Source: Trachelipus rathkii | Taxonomy: Eukaryota > Arthropoda > Malacostraca > Isopoda > Trachelipodidae | DNA: 60,000 nucleotides | Direction: 5' to 3' | Assembly: GCA_015478945.1 (NCBI GenBank) | Contig: JABUQX010007628.1 | Span: forward strand, 1 to 60,000 | Shown: piece after piece, positions 23,284 to 35,131 of the stretch | How positions within the stretch are numbered: the first letter of the stretch is position 1 | Layout: the number at the start of each line of letters is the position of its first letter | Position numbers and translations under genes: made by a program | The notes under the pieces: model-generated | Seen by the model: the letters and a program-made list of their open reading frames with translations, nothing else | Database searches by the model: none | What the model was told of the DNA's origin: nothing

Positions 23284-24725
23284 TACTTGGCAAATCTAAA
23301 TTTATTGTAGATAATAATGCTCGTTTCTGAAAAGGACTCATCGCCTGAACCTTCTACTATTTTCACTTTCTACCTTCAATTAATTGCATATTTCTTCAAG
23401 CATCCATTTTCTACTCAATTCTCTTATTTCATTAGAAAATAAATTCCGTTTAGTATCTTGGTTACTACAGTATTTAAAAACAATTATCTTGTTTGATATA
23501 TGTCTGTTGATTCTTTCTTTCCTTTTTATTCATGATTAAAACTCTCAATGCTTCTTTCAACTCTTCTTTATTCTCTGCTTATCATCCTCAGAGTTTGAGA
23601 GATATGCTGGAGAGCTCAAATATGTAGAATAATTGATGATATAATTGATTTTGCCTTATAGTTTCCGTAACTATGATAAATGGTTGCAAAACTCTTAGAA
23701 TTTTTTCAAGTATTTGCCATTTATTAGCAGTCAAAGCTTAAATGATTGATTGTTCTATAATATAAACTTACAGAGGTCTTTTCAGACATTCAATTCTTTC
23801 TAGAATCAAAAATGTGCTATTCACACCTTGTATAAACATTCTTGAATATGCATAAGTTGTGGGCTTGGAAGATGTGGATCCAAGTCTCTTTGTATTCTTT
23901 TAAGTTCATTACAGCTTAAAAACTTGAATGATTGAAATGTGTACAAATATTCCTACATTTCTTAATTAAATCACACTGTTCTTTGAGAAAATAAGGCATC
24001 TTTTAATATTGAACTTTATGAATAAAACAAGAAAAGCTTATGTACTGCTAAATCAGTTTCAAGTTTCATGTTATATGCTCCATCTTGAAGGATCAAATGG
24101 ATTATGTTAGGAGGAATTTCCCAATTATTCATCTTAATTTCAAAATTCATAATGATTTTAATTCGCAGATGAGAAACTTGGGAAATACTTGCATGGGAGT
24201 AACACCGTCCATTTTTTCAAAACTCGCTGCTAAGCCAGAGTGCAGTTAAAGAAAATAAAATGAGTCATTTGAATTATTTAGCTCTCTTTATATCTGTAGT
24301 AAAATGATATCTGATCAGCTTAGACAACTTCTCGAATACTGCTGATCTCAATTTACCTGTATGAAGTTGGTAACATTTTCTCTACAAAATATTTCTACTA
24401 GGAATAAGATATTTTGGCTGAAGATGGGCAATAAGTTCTATGAATCCCTGCTCTTCAGTGAATGTGAATGGCTGGTTACTCATTGCAAATAAAATTCATT
24501 ATTTTCTGTGATTTGGAGTCATTGATATGCCAAATCTTTTTTGGGGAAAACTCTCCTCAAAAACTCACTATTTCACGGCTTGGATCTATTGCTCTTTTTG
24601 TGGTTTCCCCTGTTTCTAGAAAATGCAAGACTCTCCCTTTTACTATTAAAATTTTGACTTCAGATATTCTCTTCAATAATGATTTTCCCATATGTTCATG
24701 AAGTGGCATTGTACAAAATATAAGA
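23284..24725 (-). pseudogene. hAT transposase, N-terminal and central part
   Basis: Read on the minus strand from about 24,720. There is a clean stretch HEHMGKSLLKRISEVKILIV, then VLHFLETGETTKRAIDPS, then FSPKKIWHINDSKSQKIMNF. Next come KLRSAVFEKLSKLI, FTTDI, HLILQDGAYNMKLETDLA, CNELKRIQRDLD near 23,885-23,920 and KWQILEKILRVLQPF near 23,685-23,730. This is the order of a BED-type hAT transposase. The DGAYNMK block lies where the hAT catalytic region with its conserved Asp is expected. Frames slip repeatedly and several stops occur, so it is dead. The BED zinc finger is not recognisable upstream. The frame at 24,468-24,701 on the plus strand is a shadow. Confidence 0.7.
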
Positions 24726-24779
24726 TTTTATGTTGAAAGCTATATAAATACTTTTTTTTTTTTACATTTCTTTTATAGT

Positions 24780-24883
24780 TAAAGGAAAGTTCAAGAATTC
24801 CGGTTCCAGCCGGATTTTTTTTTTTGTGATTCCGGGCTTTCCGGTTCGCGGCGTGGAACTGTAATGTCTGTTACTGTACACCC

Positions 24884-24888
<5 letters not shown>
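24780..24888 (-). other. Probable hAT 5' terminal region
   Basis: On the minus strand the segment starts TTAAGGGTGTACAGTAAC and continues with GTTCCACGCCGCG, CCGGAAAGCCCGGAATC and CCGGCTGGAACCGGAATT, a series of short C/G-rich inverted words typical of hAT subterminal regions. The matching 3' terminus was not found at the left end near 21,850. Confidence 0.45.
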
Positions 24889-24975
<87 letters not shown>

Positions 24976-25001
24976 TTATTATATATATATATATATATTA
25001 G

Positions 25002-25045
<44 letters not shown>

Positions 25046-25048
25046 TAT

Positions 25049-25094
<46 letters not shown>
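24887..25094. repeat. (TA)n microsatellite
   Basis: Long TA tract with a few TTA breaks. Confidence 0.95.
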
Positions 25095-25099
<5 letters not shown>

Positions 25100-25206
25100 T
25101 ATTTAATTATTATTATTATTATTTTATTATTATTATTTTAATTATTATTATTAATTATTATTTTTATTATTATTTATTACTATTATTATTTTTATTATTA
25201 TTATTA

Positions 25207-25270
<64 letters not shown>

Positions 25271-25289
25271 TATTATTATTATTATTATT

Positions 25290-25292
<3 letters not shown>
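25100..25292. repeat. (ATT)n microsatellite
   Basis: About 190 bp of ATT, imperfect at the left and nearly pure from 25,205. Its reverse complement (AAT)n at 26,595-26,676 belongs to the partner arm of an inverted repeat. Confidence 0.95.
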
Positions 25293-25680
<388 letters not shown>

Positions 25681-25689
25681 ACAATTTTG

Positions 25690-26335
25690 TATAAACTTTT
25701 CACACAAAAATTTTGAAAAACTTAATTGAATTTTTATTATAAAAGACGTACATTTTTTTATTTTGACATTTGTTTGTAGCCAATTTAAGTTGTTTATTTT
25801 TAAACTGGTTATAAAATAAAGGTTATAAAACTGGTTATAAAATAAAATGTACTTGACTACTTGTGTATTGTGCATTAACGAATTATCAACAGCGAGCGAT
25901 GCTATTAATAATCGTAAAAAATTTAAAGTCAAGTAGAGTACATAACTGATTTTAAAATATAGAGTCACACCAATTATAAGATAGTTGCAATAAGTTAAAA
26001 GAATCGGATAGATATACTATACATTTATGTACAACAACTGTGCTGGCGCTCACGTTGTGGTTGTGTCAACATTTCAAATATTTCCGTACCTAATGCCGTG
26101 AATTTCTAATATATTATATTTAATTTTTGGTGTGTAGACACGCGAAAATATATCTATCTACCCACAACCAGTAAGTGGTGGTAAGATAATTTAATAAATA
26201 ATTAATCAGTTTGATAAAAATATAAATAATTAATCAGTTTGATAAACAAATAATTATTTTTTCTTGCGTTTGGCAAGGGGTTTGTAGTTTGTGAGCAAAT
26301 GACCTTGATTTTTTTGATTCAGCAAGTGTTACCAG
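25690..26335. other. Unique AT-rich filler within the inverted-repeat pair
   Basis: No recognised gene. A short direct repeat, AATAATTAATCAGTTTGATAAA, occurs twice near 26,195-26,250. Confidence 0.45.
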
Positions 26336-26337
26336 CG

Positions 26338-26355
26338 ATATATATATATATATAT

Positions 26356-26407
<52 letters not shown>

Positions 26408-26437
26408 ATAAATATAATATATATATATATATATTAG
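26338..26437. repeat. (TA)n microsatellite
   Basis: TA tract at the outer edge of the right arm. Confidence 0.9.
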
Positions 26438-26592
26438 TGTGGGACGATTAATCGTCAATCGTCATGCGTATCTGGCATAAAATTCGGCATATTTTTTTCA
26501 TATCGTATGCGTCATCGTCATCGGCAAATTTCGCCGATTATTTTGCCGATTAATTGAACAAATATTAAGAATTTTGAATAATATTAAAACTC

Positions 26593-26676
<84 letters not shown>
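26438..26676 (-). repeat. Right arm of the inverted-repeat pair with (AAT)n
   Basis: Reverse-complement partner of 25,205-25,425. It starts GTGTGGGACGATTAATCGTC and ends in (AAT)n at 26,595-26,676. It holds an extra segment of about 70 bp with GCCGATTATTTTGCCGATTA and CATCGTCATCGGC words that the left arm lacks or has lost. Confidence 0.75.
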
Positions 26677-26677
<1 letters not shown>

Positions 26678-26699
26678 TATATATATATTAATATATTCT

Positions 26700-26730
<31 letters not shown>

Positions 26731-26741
26731 AATAATAATAT

Positions 26742-26795
<54 letters not shown>
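26677..26795. repeat. Degenerate (TA)n microsatellite
   Basis: A/T block between the inverted repeat and the LINE 5' region. The minus-strand frame is spurious. Confidence 0.9.
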
Positions 26796-26796
<1 letters not shown>

Positions 26797-26799
26797 CAT

Positions 26800-27480
26800 T
26801 TTGCTTATGGTATGTATGACATTCCAGTGCCTAATGGTTTGCCTTTCTGTTATGCGTTCATATCCACACTCATCCTCCAGACAACATATCATATACACAT
26901 ACTTATATCCACACCCCTCTTCTAGACAACATATTTATACGTGTAGGGAGAAAAAATTGCCCACATCGTATGTCCTGCGTGTCGTTGAAGGCGACTAAGG
27001 GACGGTGGTAGTTAGTTGGCTGCCTACTACCACTTATCTTTTGCCAGGAATGCTAATGCATGCCTCGGAGAAGGTCGTGATCGCAGTAAGCGCCCTTCTA
27101 TCCTTTGGCGAAAATGTATGAATCGTATCTGTATATGAAATGTCAGAGGAATAAATGTTGAGGAGATGAGGAGAGAGGTGATGGATGTATTTAGAAAGGG
27201 CAAATTTGATTTGCTCGCTGTGACTGAAACAAAGATGAAAGGAAACGGTGAAAATGAGTGGTGTGGTGTGAAATGTGTTTGTGTTGCTGTGGAAAGGAAT
27301 GAGAGGGGGATAGAAGGATTTGCAATTCTGATGAGTGAGTTGTGGTAGAGAGCTATGGTAGATTTTGTGTGTGTGAGTACTAGAAGTCTAAAGGTTAAAT
27401 TTAAGTTTGAAAAGGTCAAAATTTGTGTGGTTGCGACATATGATCCATCTGAGGGTAATGTTTAAAAGAGTACGATTTTC
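26800..27480 (+). pseudogene. LINE family A 5' region and endonuclease domain (truncated)
   Basis: Probable 5' UTR at 26,800-27,110, then coding. The stretch from about 27,135 reads NVRGINVEEMRREVMDVFRK, then FDLLAVTETKMKGNGENEW, then GFAILMSELW to 27,346. This is the start of an APE-type LINE endonuclease: N of 'NVRG' and E of 'TETK' are conserved active-site positions. Two in-frame stops (TAG at 27,346 and TAA near 27,462) interrupt a continuation with KFEKVKICVVATYDPSEG and FWDNLNE. The copy ends near 27,480, before the opposite-strand LINE tail. The minus-strand 130-codon frame is a shadow. Confidence 0.7.
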
Positions 27481-27555
27481 TGGGATAATCTGAATGAATG
27501 TTTTGGATGGGGGAATAGGAGATTCAGTTCATTCGCCACATCTTGCCGCTCAGGA

Positions 27556-29400
27556 TTTTTTTTTTACAGTTGTCACCACAACTCTCAAGGGCAGAGCCCT
27601 ATCCGAGGAGGGGGTGTTATTACTCTCAAAGTTCACACCTCTAACGCAAATTTTGCATGTGAACACAGACGAAGGCTTTAAAGTGAGGGGATTAATTCAG
27701 TTGAAATAACAGAAGATGGAAGGAATTTCCAAAAAACGAGGTGGTGGAAAGAAGGAACACCAACAAGCATACTAGCCTGGAGTTACCAATGTACACAATA
27801 ATCGTGCGCAGATACAGCACCTATTTTGCTTCGAAGGCGTCGTAAAGGTGGTGGTACGCGAGTGATAAGTACCCTCGAGCACTTGCCGCTGCGGTACCTA
27901 TAGGATAGAGTTAAAGCACCACCATCGCGCCGCCAAGATAGAGGGTCAAGTGAAACTGGAAGTACAGAACAGTTTATAAGCCTTTTTGCCGTTGCCTCGA
28001 CCTGTCCAAAAGCCGGGTGAAACCAGAAGCCCCCCCAGATATGAGAGCAGTAGTCCATACGGCGGATGAGAACTTTGTATAGCGGAGCAACTGAGAAAAG
28101 GAGGAAAGTCTCACAGTCTAAACAGAACTTGCAGTTCTTTGAGGCCGCCCTAGCAACCGTTGTGATGTGAGGTTTCCAAGACATTTTTTTGTTCAAGTTA
28201 AGGCCAAGGATGTTTATATTGTCAACAGGAGAGACGACAGAACCGTGGAAGATGGGAAAGTTAGAAGGTATTTTGGGAGAAGGAGATTTGTAAAAGTTAG
28301 GTTTTTTAAAGAATTGAATTTCCCAAAGTTATTTCTATCAGCGAGAATTGAATCGGAAAGATTAAGACGAAGGCATTCCAGAAGTAAAAGTGGGAGTACA
28401 ATTGATATGAGTTAAAGAATGAAGGGTCGAGTCATCGGAATACGAGTGGATAGAGTTAGAGGTGCAGGTGAGAAGATCATTAATGAAAAGTAGGAGATAA
28501 GACAGAACCCGAGGAGACAGAACCCTGAGGAACACCACTATTGACAGAAAAAGAAGAAGTCGCCCCATCAACAACAGCCGATATTGAGCGATTTGAAAGA
28601 AAGCTAGATATAAGTAAGCAAAGAGAAGGAGGAAACCCAAAGGAGGGGAGCTTGGAGAGCAGGGACGCGTGCCATACTCGGTCCAAATGCTGTTGGATAT
28701 AGTCAAGCTAGGCCACAGAAGTCTCCCCGTAGTTCCTAAGAGCGAAAAACCATAAATCGGTTTGATAGGAATGTATATCGCCAGTAGACTTCCTGCAACG
28801 AGAGCCGTACTGGCGATCGGAGTGAGTTTCCAGATGATCTAAGAAGTGAGTTGAGAAGGGTTTCAAAGATCTTAGATAGAATACAAGTGAAAGCTACAGG
28901 GCGATAGTTAGAAGGATCAGAGCGGCTTCCTTTTTTCGGAATAGGTTGGACATGTGAGAGCTTCCAACACTGAGGGAGGGAAAGTGCTAGTATTGAGACA
29001 TAGAGAATATAGTTGAGCGAGGGGCCGAAGAGATTAGCCTTTTCAGTTGGAGAATTAGCAACACAATGATCAGATCGAATAAGAGGAGGAAAGGCAGATT
29101 TACAGAAGTTGCTAGAGATGAAAGATTTGTCAGTAGGAGAACCAAGGAGGTTAGCGCACTTTCCTTTGATGAAAGCCAGCTTTGCTCGTCGAAGAGTATC
29201 CCTGCAACGATTTCTAGCTGAATGAAAATTAGCAAGAGTGATAGGAGAACGAGAATTTTCCACCCCCGATAGGCACTGTCTCTAGCCTGAATGGCCAGAG
29301 AATAAGCACGATCGAACCATGGATTATGAAGAGGAGGAAAGAAAGATTTAGTTTTAGAAGGAATGAAATGAGGAAAGAAAAATTTTATCTGAAAATATGA
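27556..29400 (-). pseudogene. Jockey/CR1-like LINE (family B), copy 1, poly(A)-tailed and 5' truncated
   Basis: On the minus strand this runs from about 29,400 to a poly(A) seen as T10 at 27,556-27,565. Order: PWFDRAYSLAIQARDSAYRG near 29,315; an ARNRCRDTLRRAKLAFIKGK segment near 29,200; QPIPKKGSRSDPSNYRPVAF followed by SKIFETLL near 28,900 (RT blocks 1-2); DRVWHASLLSKLPSFGFPPS, SGVPQGSV and FINDLL.C at 28,480-28,690; a YSDDSTLH block (28,415-28,450) in the position of the catalytic F/YADD; then a C-terminal LYKVLIRRMDYCSHIWGG and LDPLSWRR block at 27,900-28,080. Several frameshifts and an internal deletion of the middle RT are evident. A 3' UTR of about 220 bp matches that of the copy at 36,075-37,919. 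Plus-strand frames here are shadows. Confidence 0.85.
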
Positions 29401-29519
29401 ATTAACCTGCTCATCCCATCAACGATTACAGCTCCCTCCTTATCTTTTAAATCTTTATACATCCATCATTATTCCTTATTGAGGTAGCCAATTTTCTATC
29501 GAATTTTGGCAGATAGAAT

Positions 29520-31345
29520 TTCTCTGTAAACATTTGGGAATGGAGCTGAAGAGTCAGCTGTTATGCTATTGGAAAACCCGGAATAGAAATCTCAACTTTA
29601 ATCATGACTTCATTAAAGGACTTTTAGTGGAAGACATCATTAATTACTCTCAAAGGAACTCTGTACCGAAGAAATTTTATGACGCTATATCTTCACTCAA
29701 AAATAACAAGGATATTGTAGTAACGAGGTCAGACAAAGGTCAGAATCTGGTCATCTTAAACAAAATTGATTATCTTTCTAAATGTAACACTTTACTTAAT
29801 GATAACTCCACCTACACTTTACTTAACAAAAACCCTCTTAATAATTCCCACAATCTTTTCAATCAACAACTTAAACTCATACTCAAAGATTCACCTCAAC
29901 TTCTCAAAAACCTAAAACCTAGTCTTCCCCGTCTCTCCCAATTCTACGGTATCCCTAAGACACACAAACCCAACATTCCCGTTCGTCCAATTATCTCTAA
30001 TATTAATTCTGTTCCCTACAAACTCTCCTCTTGGTTATCAAAGCAACTAAAGCCTTTACTTGGCCAAATATCCCCCTCTCATCTTAAAAACACAGAAGAC
30101 TTCATTCTCAAAACTACTCATATCTCTCCTCATACCAACCATATACTTAACTTTGATGTTGTCTTTTTATTTACCTCTGTCCCTGTTCCTTACACTATTT
30201 CCCTATTAGAAAGATACTTCTCTGAAAACTCTTACAACTTAGACTACCCTTCCCCTTTACTCAAAAAAACTCATACTCCTTACCCTTGAACACAATTTCT
30301 TCAATTTTAATAATTTATACTTTAAACAAAACTTAAGGCTTAGCATGGGATCCCCTCTCACTCCTATTCTTAGTAGCCTTTTTATGGAACTTATTGAACA
30401 TTTCTTTATCCTTAATCATCCCCCTTCTCTCTGCACTCCTGGCTCCGGTATGTTGAAGATATCTTTGTTTCCATCCCCCTTAACATTAACCCAATCCACA
30501 TTCTACATTATATCAGCTCCATTCACCCTAACATAAAATTTACTATGGACCCCTCTTCCAATAAATCTCTTCCTTTCCTTGACACCCTCCTCTCCTGGGA
30601 TAAAAGCCCAATTTTCTTATATCAAGTCTATCGAAAACCTACCTTAAACCCATCATATACTCACTGGTTCTCCTCCCATTGCACTAACACAAAAATGGGA
30701 AATTCTTTCATCACTTTTCTTAGAGCTTTGTCGCATTTGCTTCCTCCTTGTTTCTTCAAACTAAACTGAACTCCGAATTTATCTTTTCGGCCACCTTTGG
30801 TAAATGACTATCCTACCAAACAATATCATATCTCGTTCTTTCAAAAAAGCCAAAAAGAAGTTTTACAATCCTTCTAACGACCTACCCCATAACTCTCTTT
30901 CCTACTTACCTATTCTCATATACCTAACTCCTACGATCCTTAAAGGAAATCCCTTTTGCACTTAGTCTTCACTTCCACGTAAAATCTTCTCCCCTTAAAC
31001 GCATCTTTAAACCTCCTAGCATTACACTTAATCAATTATTTCCCAAATGTGTTCTATCAAATTCCATGTTTTAATTGCGACCTCTCCATTATATCGGTGA
31101 AATCCTAAACGAATTTCAAGACAGATCAGAAAATTTCCACAGATACAGACCTTATCCATGATTCAAGAACTCAGCACTCACCCTACACTCAAGATCCTTC
31201 ACTCAACACAGAATTTATACATTGACGAATATGATACCGGTTATCACACAAGCGTGCCTTGACCCCCTTCAACGAAAATTAATCGAATCATTGTGCTAAA
31301 AAACCTAATCTAACTATTAACAAACTACAAGGCGAATAGCCCTTA
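29520..31345 (+). pseudogene. Penelope-like element: RT and GIY-YIG-like endonuclease
   Basis: The main frame (29,534-30,289, 251 codons) carries Penelope-type RT features: DIVVTRSDKGQNLVILNK (residues 55-72), LSQFYGIPKTHKPNIPVRPI (about 132-151) and ISNINSVPYKLSSWLSKQLK. NFDVVFLFTSVPV is where the first catalytic Asp sits. After a frameshift come LRLSMGSPLTPILSSLFME (30,330-30,395) and a later NKSLPFLDTLL segment with FLYQVYRKPTLNPSYTHWFS (30,555-30,690). The expected Y/FVDD catalytic box between them is not readable. Near 31,050-31,300, VFYQIPCFNCD, then IGEILNEFQDRSEN, then YIDEYDTGYH resemble the Cys-containing GIY-YIG endonuclease of Penelope elements. Stops and slips make it a pseudogene. 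Its 5' side abuts the opposite-strand LINE. Confidence 0.8.
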
Positions 31346-31504
31346 GCATATGCACTATCGCTCAAACAAATTATTGATCACCACTCCTTTTTTCAAAAAT
31401 ATCTTATAACTACTTTGAAAGTTTTATACTTTCAAAATATTTTTTCTTACACTTTTTAACTTTTTTTTTATTCAAAATTTAATTTAGTCTTCTTTGCCAT
31501 CACG

Positions 31505-31546
31505 TTTGAAAAAGGGTCCAGTTGGATCGAAAGCTCACGTTTACTT
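31505..31546 (+). ncRNA. Degenerate hammerhead-ribozyme-like motif downstream of the Penelope ORF
   Basis: AAGGGTCCAGTTGGATCGAAAG can form the short stem GGGTCC/GGATC with an AGTT loop, followed by GAAA, as in stem II and the adjoining core strand of a hammerhead ribozyme. The upstream core strand CUGAUGA is replaced by a TTTGAAA-like sequence. Penelope-like elements are known to carry hammerhead motifs in their terminal repeats, and the position about 160 bp after the coding remnant fits. It is probably inactive. Confidence 0.45.
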
Positions 31547-31689
31547 CTGAATTTTTTGAAGAGGCTGCTTCGTATGAAATAAGTCTTCTTAAAAAATTGT
31601 GTTCGTGCATTTTGTAATTATGAGAGGCCTTCTTTAAGTATACCGTACTTAATCTACAGCGGAATCAGCGTTGCTAAAAACGTAACTAT

Positions 31690-31806
31690 AGTTAGTATGA
31701 TAGTAATATATGTATAGATAATAGTATATAGTATATATAATTATATTATATTGTATATATATAGTATATAAGTATATAGTAATATATTATATATATATAT
31801 ATAGTA
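31690..31806. repeat. Degenerate (TA)n microsatellite
   Basis: A/T block before the hAT-like left end at 31,810. Confidence 0.9.
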
Positions 31807-31809
31807 TTA

Positions 31810-32887
31810 CAGTGGTGTATTTTAGGGGGGGGCCCCAGGTGGCGGCCATGGCCCCCGAAATTTTCTAGACACTAAACAAGTTTTAAGTATCATATCCGTT
31901 AATAAATATAAAGTGCAGAAGTTTTTAATTAATTTTATATAATTCCGTTCGCTGTCAGGAACTAATTCTCGTAATTGTTCATTAGGTTAAAAACTAAACT
32001 TGAAACCATTCGAGAAAATTGCAGACATTAGAATTATCAAGCTGATTTTTTGAAGATGTGTAAGGCGCGTATCTGAATTGAACTGAGTATGTGAAATTGG
32101 CTGTACAAGAATCTTAACAAATTTTCCAAAATACCGACCGAACATTCATACTTTCCACCGCACAGACTTATTATCGCCACACCGCATTTTTAATATCCAT
32201 TTTTTGGATTGATTTAATTATCAGCATTACGAGAGAGGTTTTTAAATTTTCCTTGCAATTTGTCATACCGAACGGGTGTAATGTGCATTGGAAGATAAAA
32301 GATTGTGTAATATTTTACAAGAAGATCTCGAAGCCCAAATGAAGATTTTAGTAAAAAGCAGAATGGGATTTTATGGAAGTTGAAATAGCCATCACAGGCA
32401 ATCAGGTCGGCCAAAAAACCGCGAATAGAATGGACTTCGTTGTTTCTTGTTTGGCAGTCACAATTGTCCATGATTTACCTGTTGTTGGGCAAATCACTGG
32501 CAATTTTACCCTTTTTATCTGGGCTAGGTAGGAGAAGTTTTCAAGCATTAAGACTTCTGGAAATACCTACTTGAGAAATACTATTGGAGATGAAAGACTT
32601 ATTTGGAACAATAAGTAAATAAGTCTATATCATTTCTAGATATTGAAACCAAAAATTGAAGATTGTTATTGTTCAGACTTCGCTCACTCACATGTCAGGC
32701 GATTAAATTTAACAATTTAGGTAGAATGATTTTAGTAAATTCATATAAATTCGTTCCCATTTTTCTTATGGAATTTTAATTTTTTGTTCCTTCATTGTAT
32801 ATCTATATTATAGTATAGTATATATATTATATATATATATATATATAATAGTATATATATATATATATATAGTATAATATGTATATC

Positions 32888-32921
<34 letters not shown>

Positions 32922-33113
32922 ATTACGGGTATTATAATATTATATATAGTATATATATATATAATATATATATTATTATATATAGTAATATGATATATTA
33001 TATATTATATATATTATATATAATGATATATATAGGTATATAAGTATTAGTATAGGTATGAAGAACGATTTTTGTTTGGCCCCCCCGAAAAAAAATTTTG
33101 GAAACGCCGTACG
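31810..33113. mobile_element. Possible hAT-like non-autonomous element
   Basis: The left end is CAGTGGTGTATTTTAGGGGG followed by a G/C-rich stretch with GGCCCCAGG and GGCCCCCGAAATTTT. The right end, read on the minus strand, is GCGTTTCCAAAATTTTTTTT followed by CGGGGGGGCC. Both fit the CAGTGGCGTxTCC...GGGGGGCCC pattern of hAT elements. The last bases at the right do not match (GCCGTACG instead of GCCACTG), so the pairing is tentative. The interior holds one 85-codon minus-strand frame (32,214-32,471) without a known relative and an A/T microsatellite (32,800-33,060). Confidence 0.4.
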
Positions 33114-33114
33114 T

Positions 33115-33475
33115 ATGTATATATATATTATATAATATTATATATATATATATATAGTTATAATAGTATATATATATAATATTAGTATGGATATATATAT
33201 ATAGTAGTATATTATTATATATATTATATATATATGTATATGTATATATATATTAGTATATATATATATATATAATATATATTATTATGTATAGTATAAT
33301 TATATATATATATATAGTATATTATAGTATATATATATAGTATATATATAGTATATATAATTATATTTTTATATAAGTATAGTAAATCATTATTATATAT
33401 AGTGATATATAGTAGCTCGATATGATAAATGAATATATGAATATATATATATATATTATATAATATATATATAGT
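33115..33475. repeat. Degenerate (TA)n microsatellite
   Basis: A/T block with many TAGTA slips. Confidence 0.9.
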
Positions 33476-33800
33476 AGTTTAGCAGCTTTATCAGCCGCCA
33501 AATATTCATATAACTGTCAAAAGAAGGGCTAGCTGTAATATGATGCACTACGCCAGTTTAGTTGAGCTTCAAGGCAATATAAAACGAAAACTAAATTAAC
33601 AGTTATTTTTAAAAAAATGTTAAGTTTTAGTAATGTTTAGTATTTAGTGAATTACTCCTTGCACAGTTTTTCGTACTAATGGGAAACCCTTATAATACGT
33701 CGTCGGTGGACAAACATGATAAGGGTTCAGTTTAATAGGTTTCGCCACAAGAATTTGGGGGGCAAGTGCCCCCCCGCCGTGCACCCCCGGCGCTATCGCC
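33476..33800. other. Unique spacer ending in a G/C-rich possible element end
   Basis: Positions 33,750-33,801 read on the minus strand as TATGGCGATAGCGCCGGGGG, then a G-rich run and GGCACTTGCCCCCC. This is similar in style to the hAT-like ends nearby. No partner end was found. Confidence 0.35.
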
Positions 33801-33920
33801 ATAATATATATTATATATGATATTATATAGTAATAATATATATATAATATTATTATATATGATAAATATGGTATAGTATATTATATATATATTATATTAT
33901 GTATATATAATATATATAAC
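33801..33920. repeat. Degenerate (TA)n microsatellite
   Basis: A/T block. Confidence 0.85.
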
Positions 33921-34234
33921 AATGAGTGGTCTTGTTAAAAGTGGAATGTGTATGAAATAGTGTGTTATTATGGAGCTTCCTTGGTCTTAAATGTTGGGAA
34001 TGGATGATTTTTCTATTCAACGAATTTTTGGTTCGTTTGCATAGGGTCGCCATTAACGAGAAACTCTTCATTCTCAAAAGCTTTGCGAGAGATTTTTACA
34101 CAAAACAACTGGTAAAGCTTATTTGCCTGTATTACACAAAATTATTTTATATTTTATTTTTTTACAATTCAAATAAAAGTATTTCCGTTTTAAATAAAGG
34201 TTTTTTACTTTTAAATTATAAAATAAATATCCTG

Positions 34235-34237
<3 letters not shown>
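33921..34237. other. Unique spacer
   Basis: Unique AT-rich sequence. Plus- and minus-strand frames of 60-110 codons run into flanking repeats and show no recognisable motifs. Confidence 0.4.
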
Positions 34238-34270
<33 letters not shown>

Positions 34271-34296
34271 ATATATATTGTATATGATATATAGTA
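34238..34296. repeat. (TA)n microsatellite
   Basis: TA block immediately left of the hAT-like element. Confidence 0.9.
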
Positions 34297-35079
34297 CAGT
34301 GGTGGGCCAGGATAAAAGAAGGCCCCAAGTCTCATAAACAACATGCAGATAATTAACTCGTTTATTGTATATACACAATACAGAATATTGAATTATTATT
34401 ATGAAAAACAAGGTACTGAACATTCATAGGTCAATAGTTCACAGGAGTTGCTGAAAAATATTCACCTTGAACCTGGATACACAACTTTGAATGGTCGCCA
34501 TTGTAAACAGCTTTCACATGTTATGGCATGATAGTTCGTTTGAATTGTTTTAGTTGTGCGGATGAACGTCTAGTTCGATTTTTCGCTGTGGACTTCTAAC
34601 CATAAGTCTCTTTGCACACTGTGCAAGTATTTAGGCGCCAAACAAGAGCTTCTTTCACGGTTACGATTGTGACGTTAGCGGCCGAAACCTGTTGTCGCTG
34701 CGAAATTTATTAATTCAATTTCTGCACAAACTCTTTTGCTGCAACAGTTTGTTTGGGTATTTTACTCGTGAACATTTCATTTAATGTTTTTGAATTAATT
34801 AACTATTTACATCAAAATAAGGTTTCCATCAATAAACACGTCCCTTGTGTTGGATTGAAAAAGGCATTCCTGGCAGACCCTTATCACAACAAGCTTCAAA
34901 TTGACTACTGAAAACGTCGCACAGATGACTAATTTGCCGCTCGACATCATGTGACCCCGCTCGAGCACCACCCTACCGTTAAAATATCATAACACTCAGC
35001 TACCTACAAATATATATACAATTAAATTACATATAAGTAAAAAAAATATAACACGGGGCCTCTTTTATCTTGGCCACGC

Positions 35080-35082
<3 letters not shown>
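34297..35082. mobile_element. 786-bp hAT-like non-autonomous element
   Basis: The inverted ends agree over about 28 bp: CAGTGGTGGGCCAGGATAAA at the left, and CAGGCGTGGCCAAGATAAAA on the minus strand at the right, both continuing AGA(A)GGCCCC. The flanks are A/T microsatellite on both sides, so an 8-bp target duplication (ATATAGTA against TATATATA) cannot be judged. No transposase frame is present, so it would depend on an autonomous hAT. Confidence 0.7.
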
Positions 35083-35122
<40 letters not shown>

Positions 35123-35131
35123 AATATATAT
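35083..35131. repeat. (TA)n microsatellite
   Basis: TA block right of the hAT-like element. Confidence 0.9.

Noticed and set aside
27027..27419. 130-codon minus-strand frame
   Set aside because: Shadow of the LINE endonuclease fragment on the plus strand.
32214..32471. 85-codon minus-strand frame inside the possible hAT-like element
   Set aside because: No transposase motif and no start-site or splice support.
33750..33801. Pairing of this G/C-rich end with the left end at 31,810 as one large hAT element
   Set aside because: The right end at 33,113 matches the left end equally well or better, and no target duplication decides between them.
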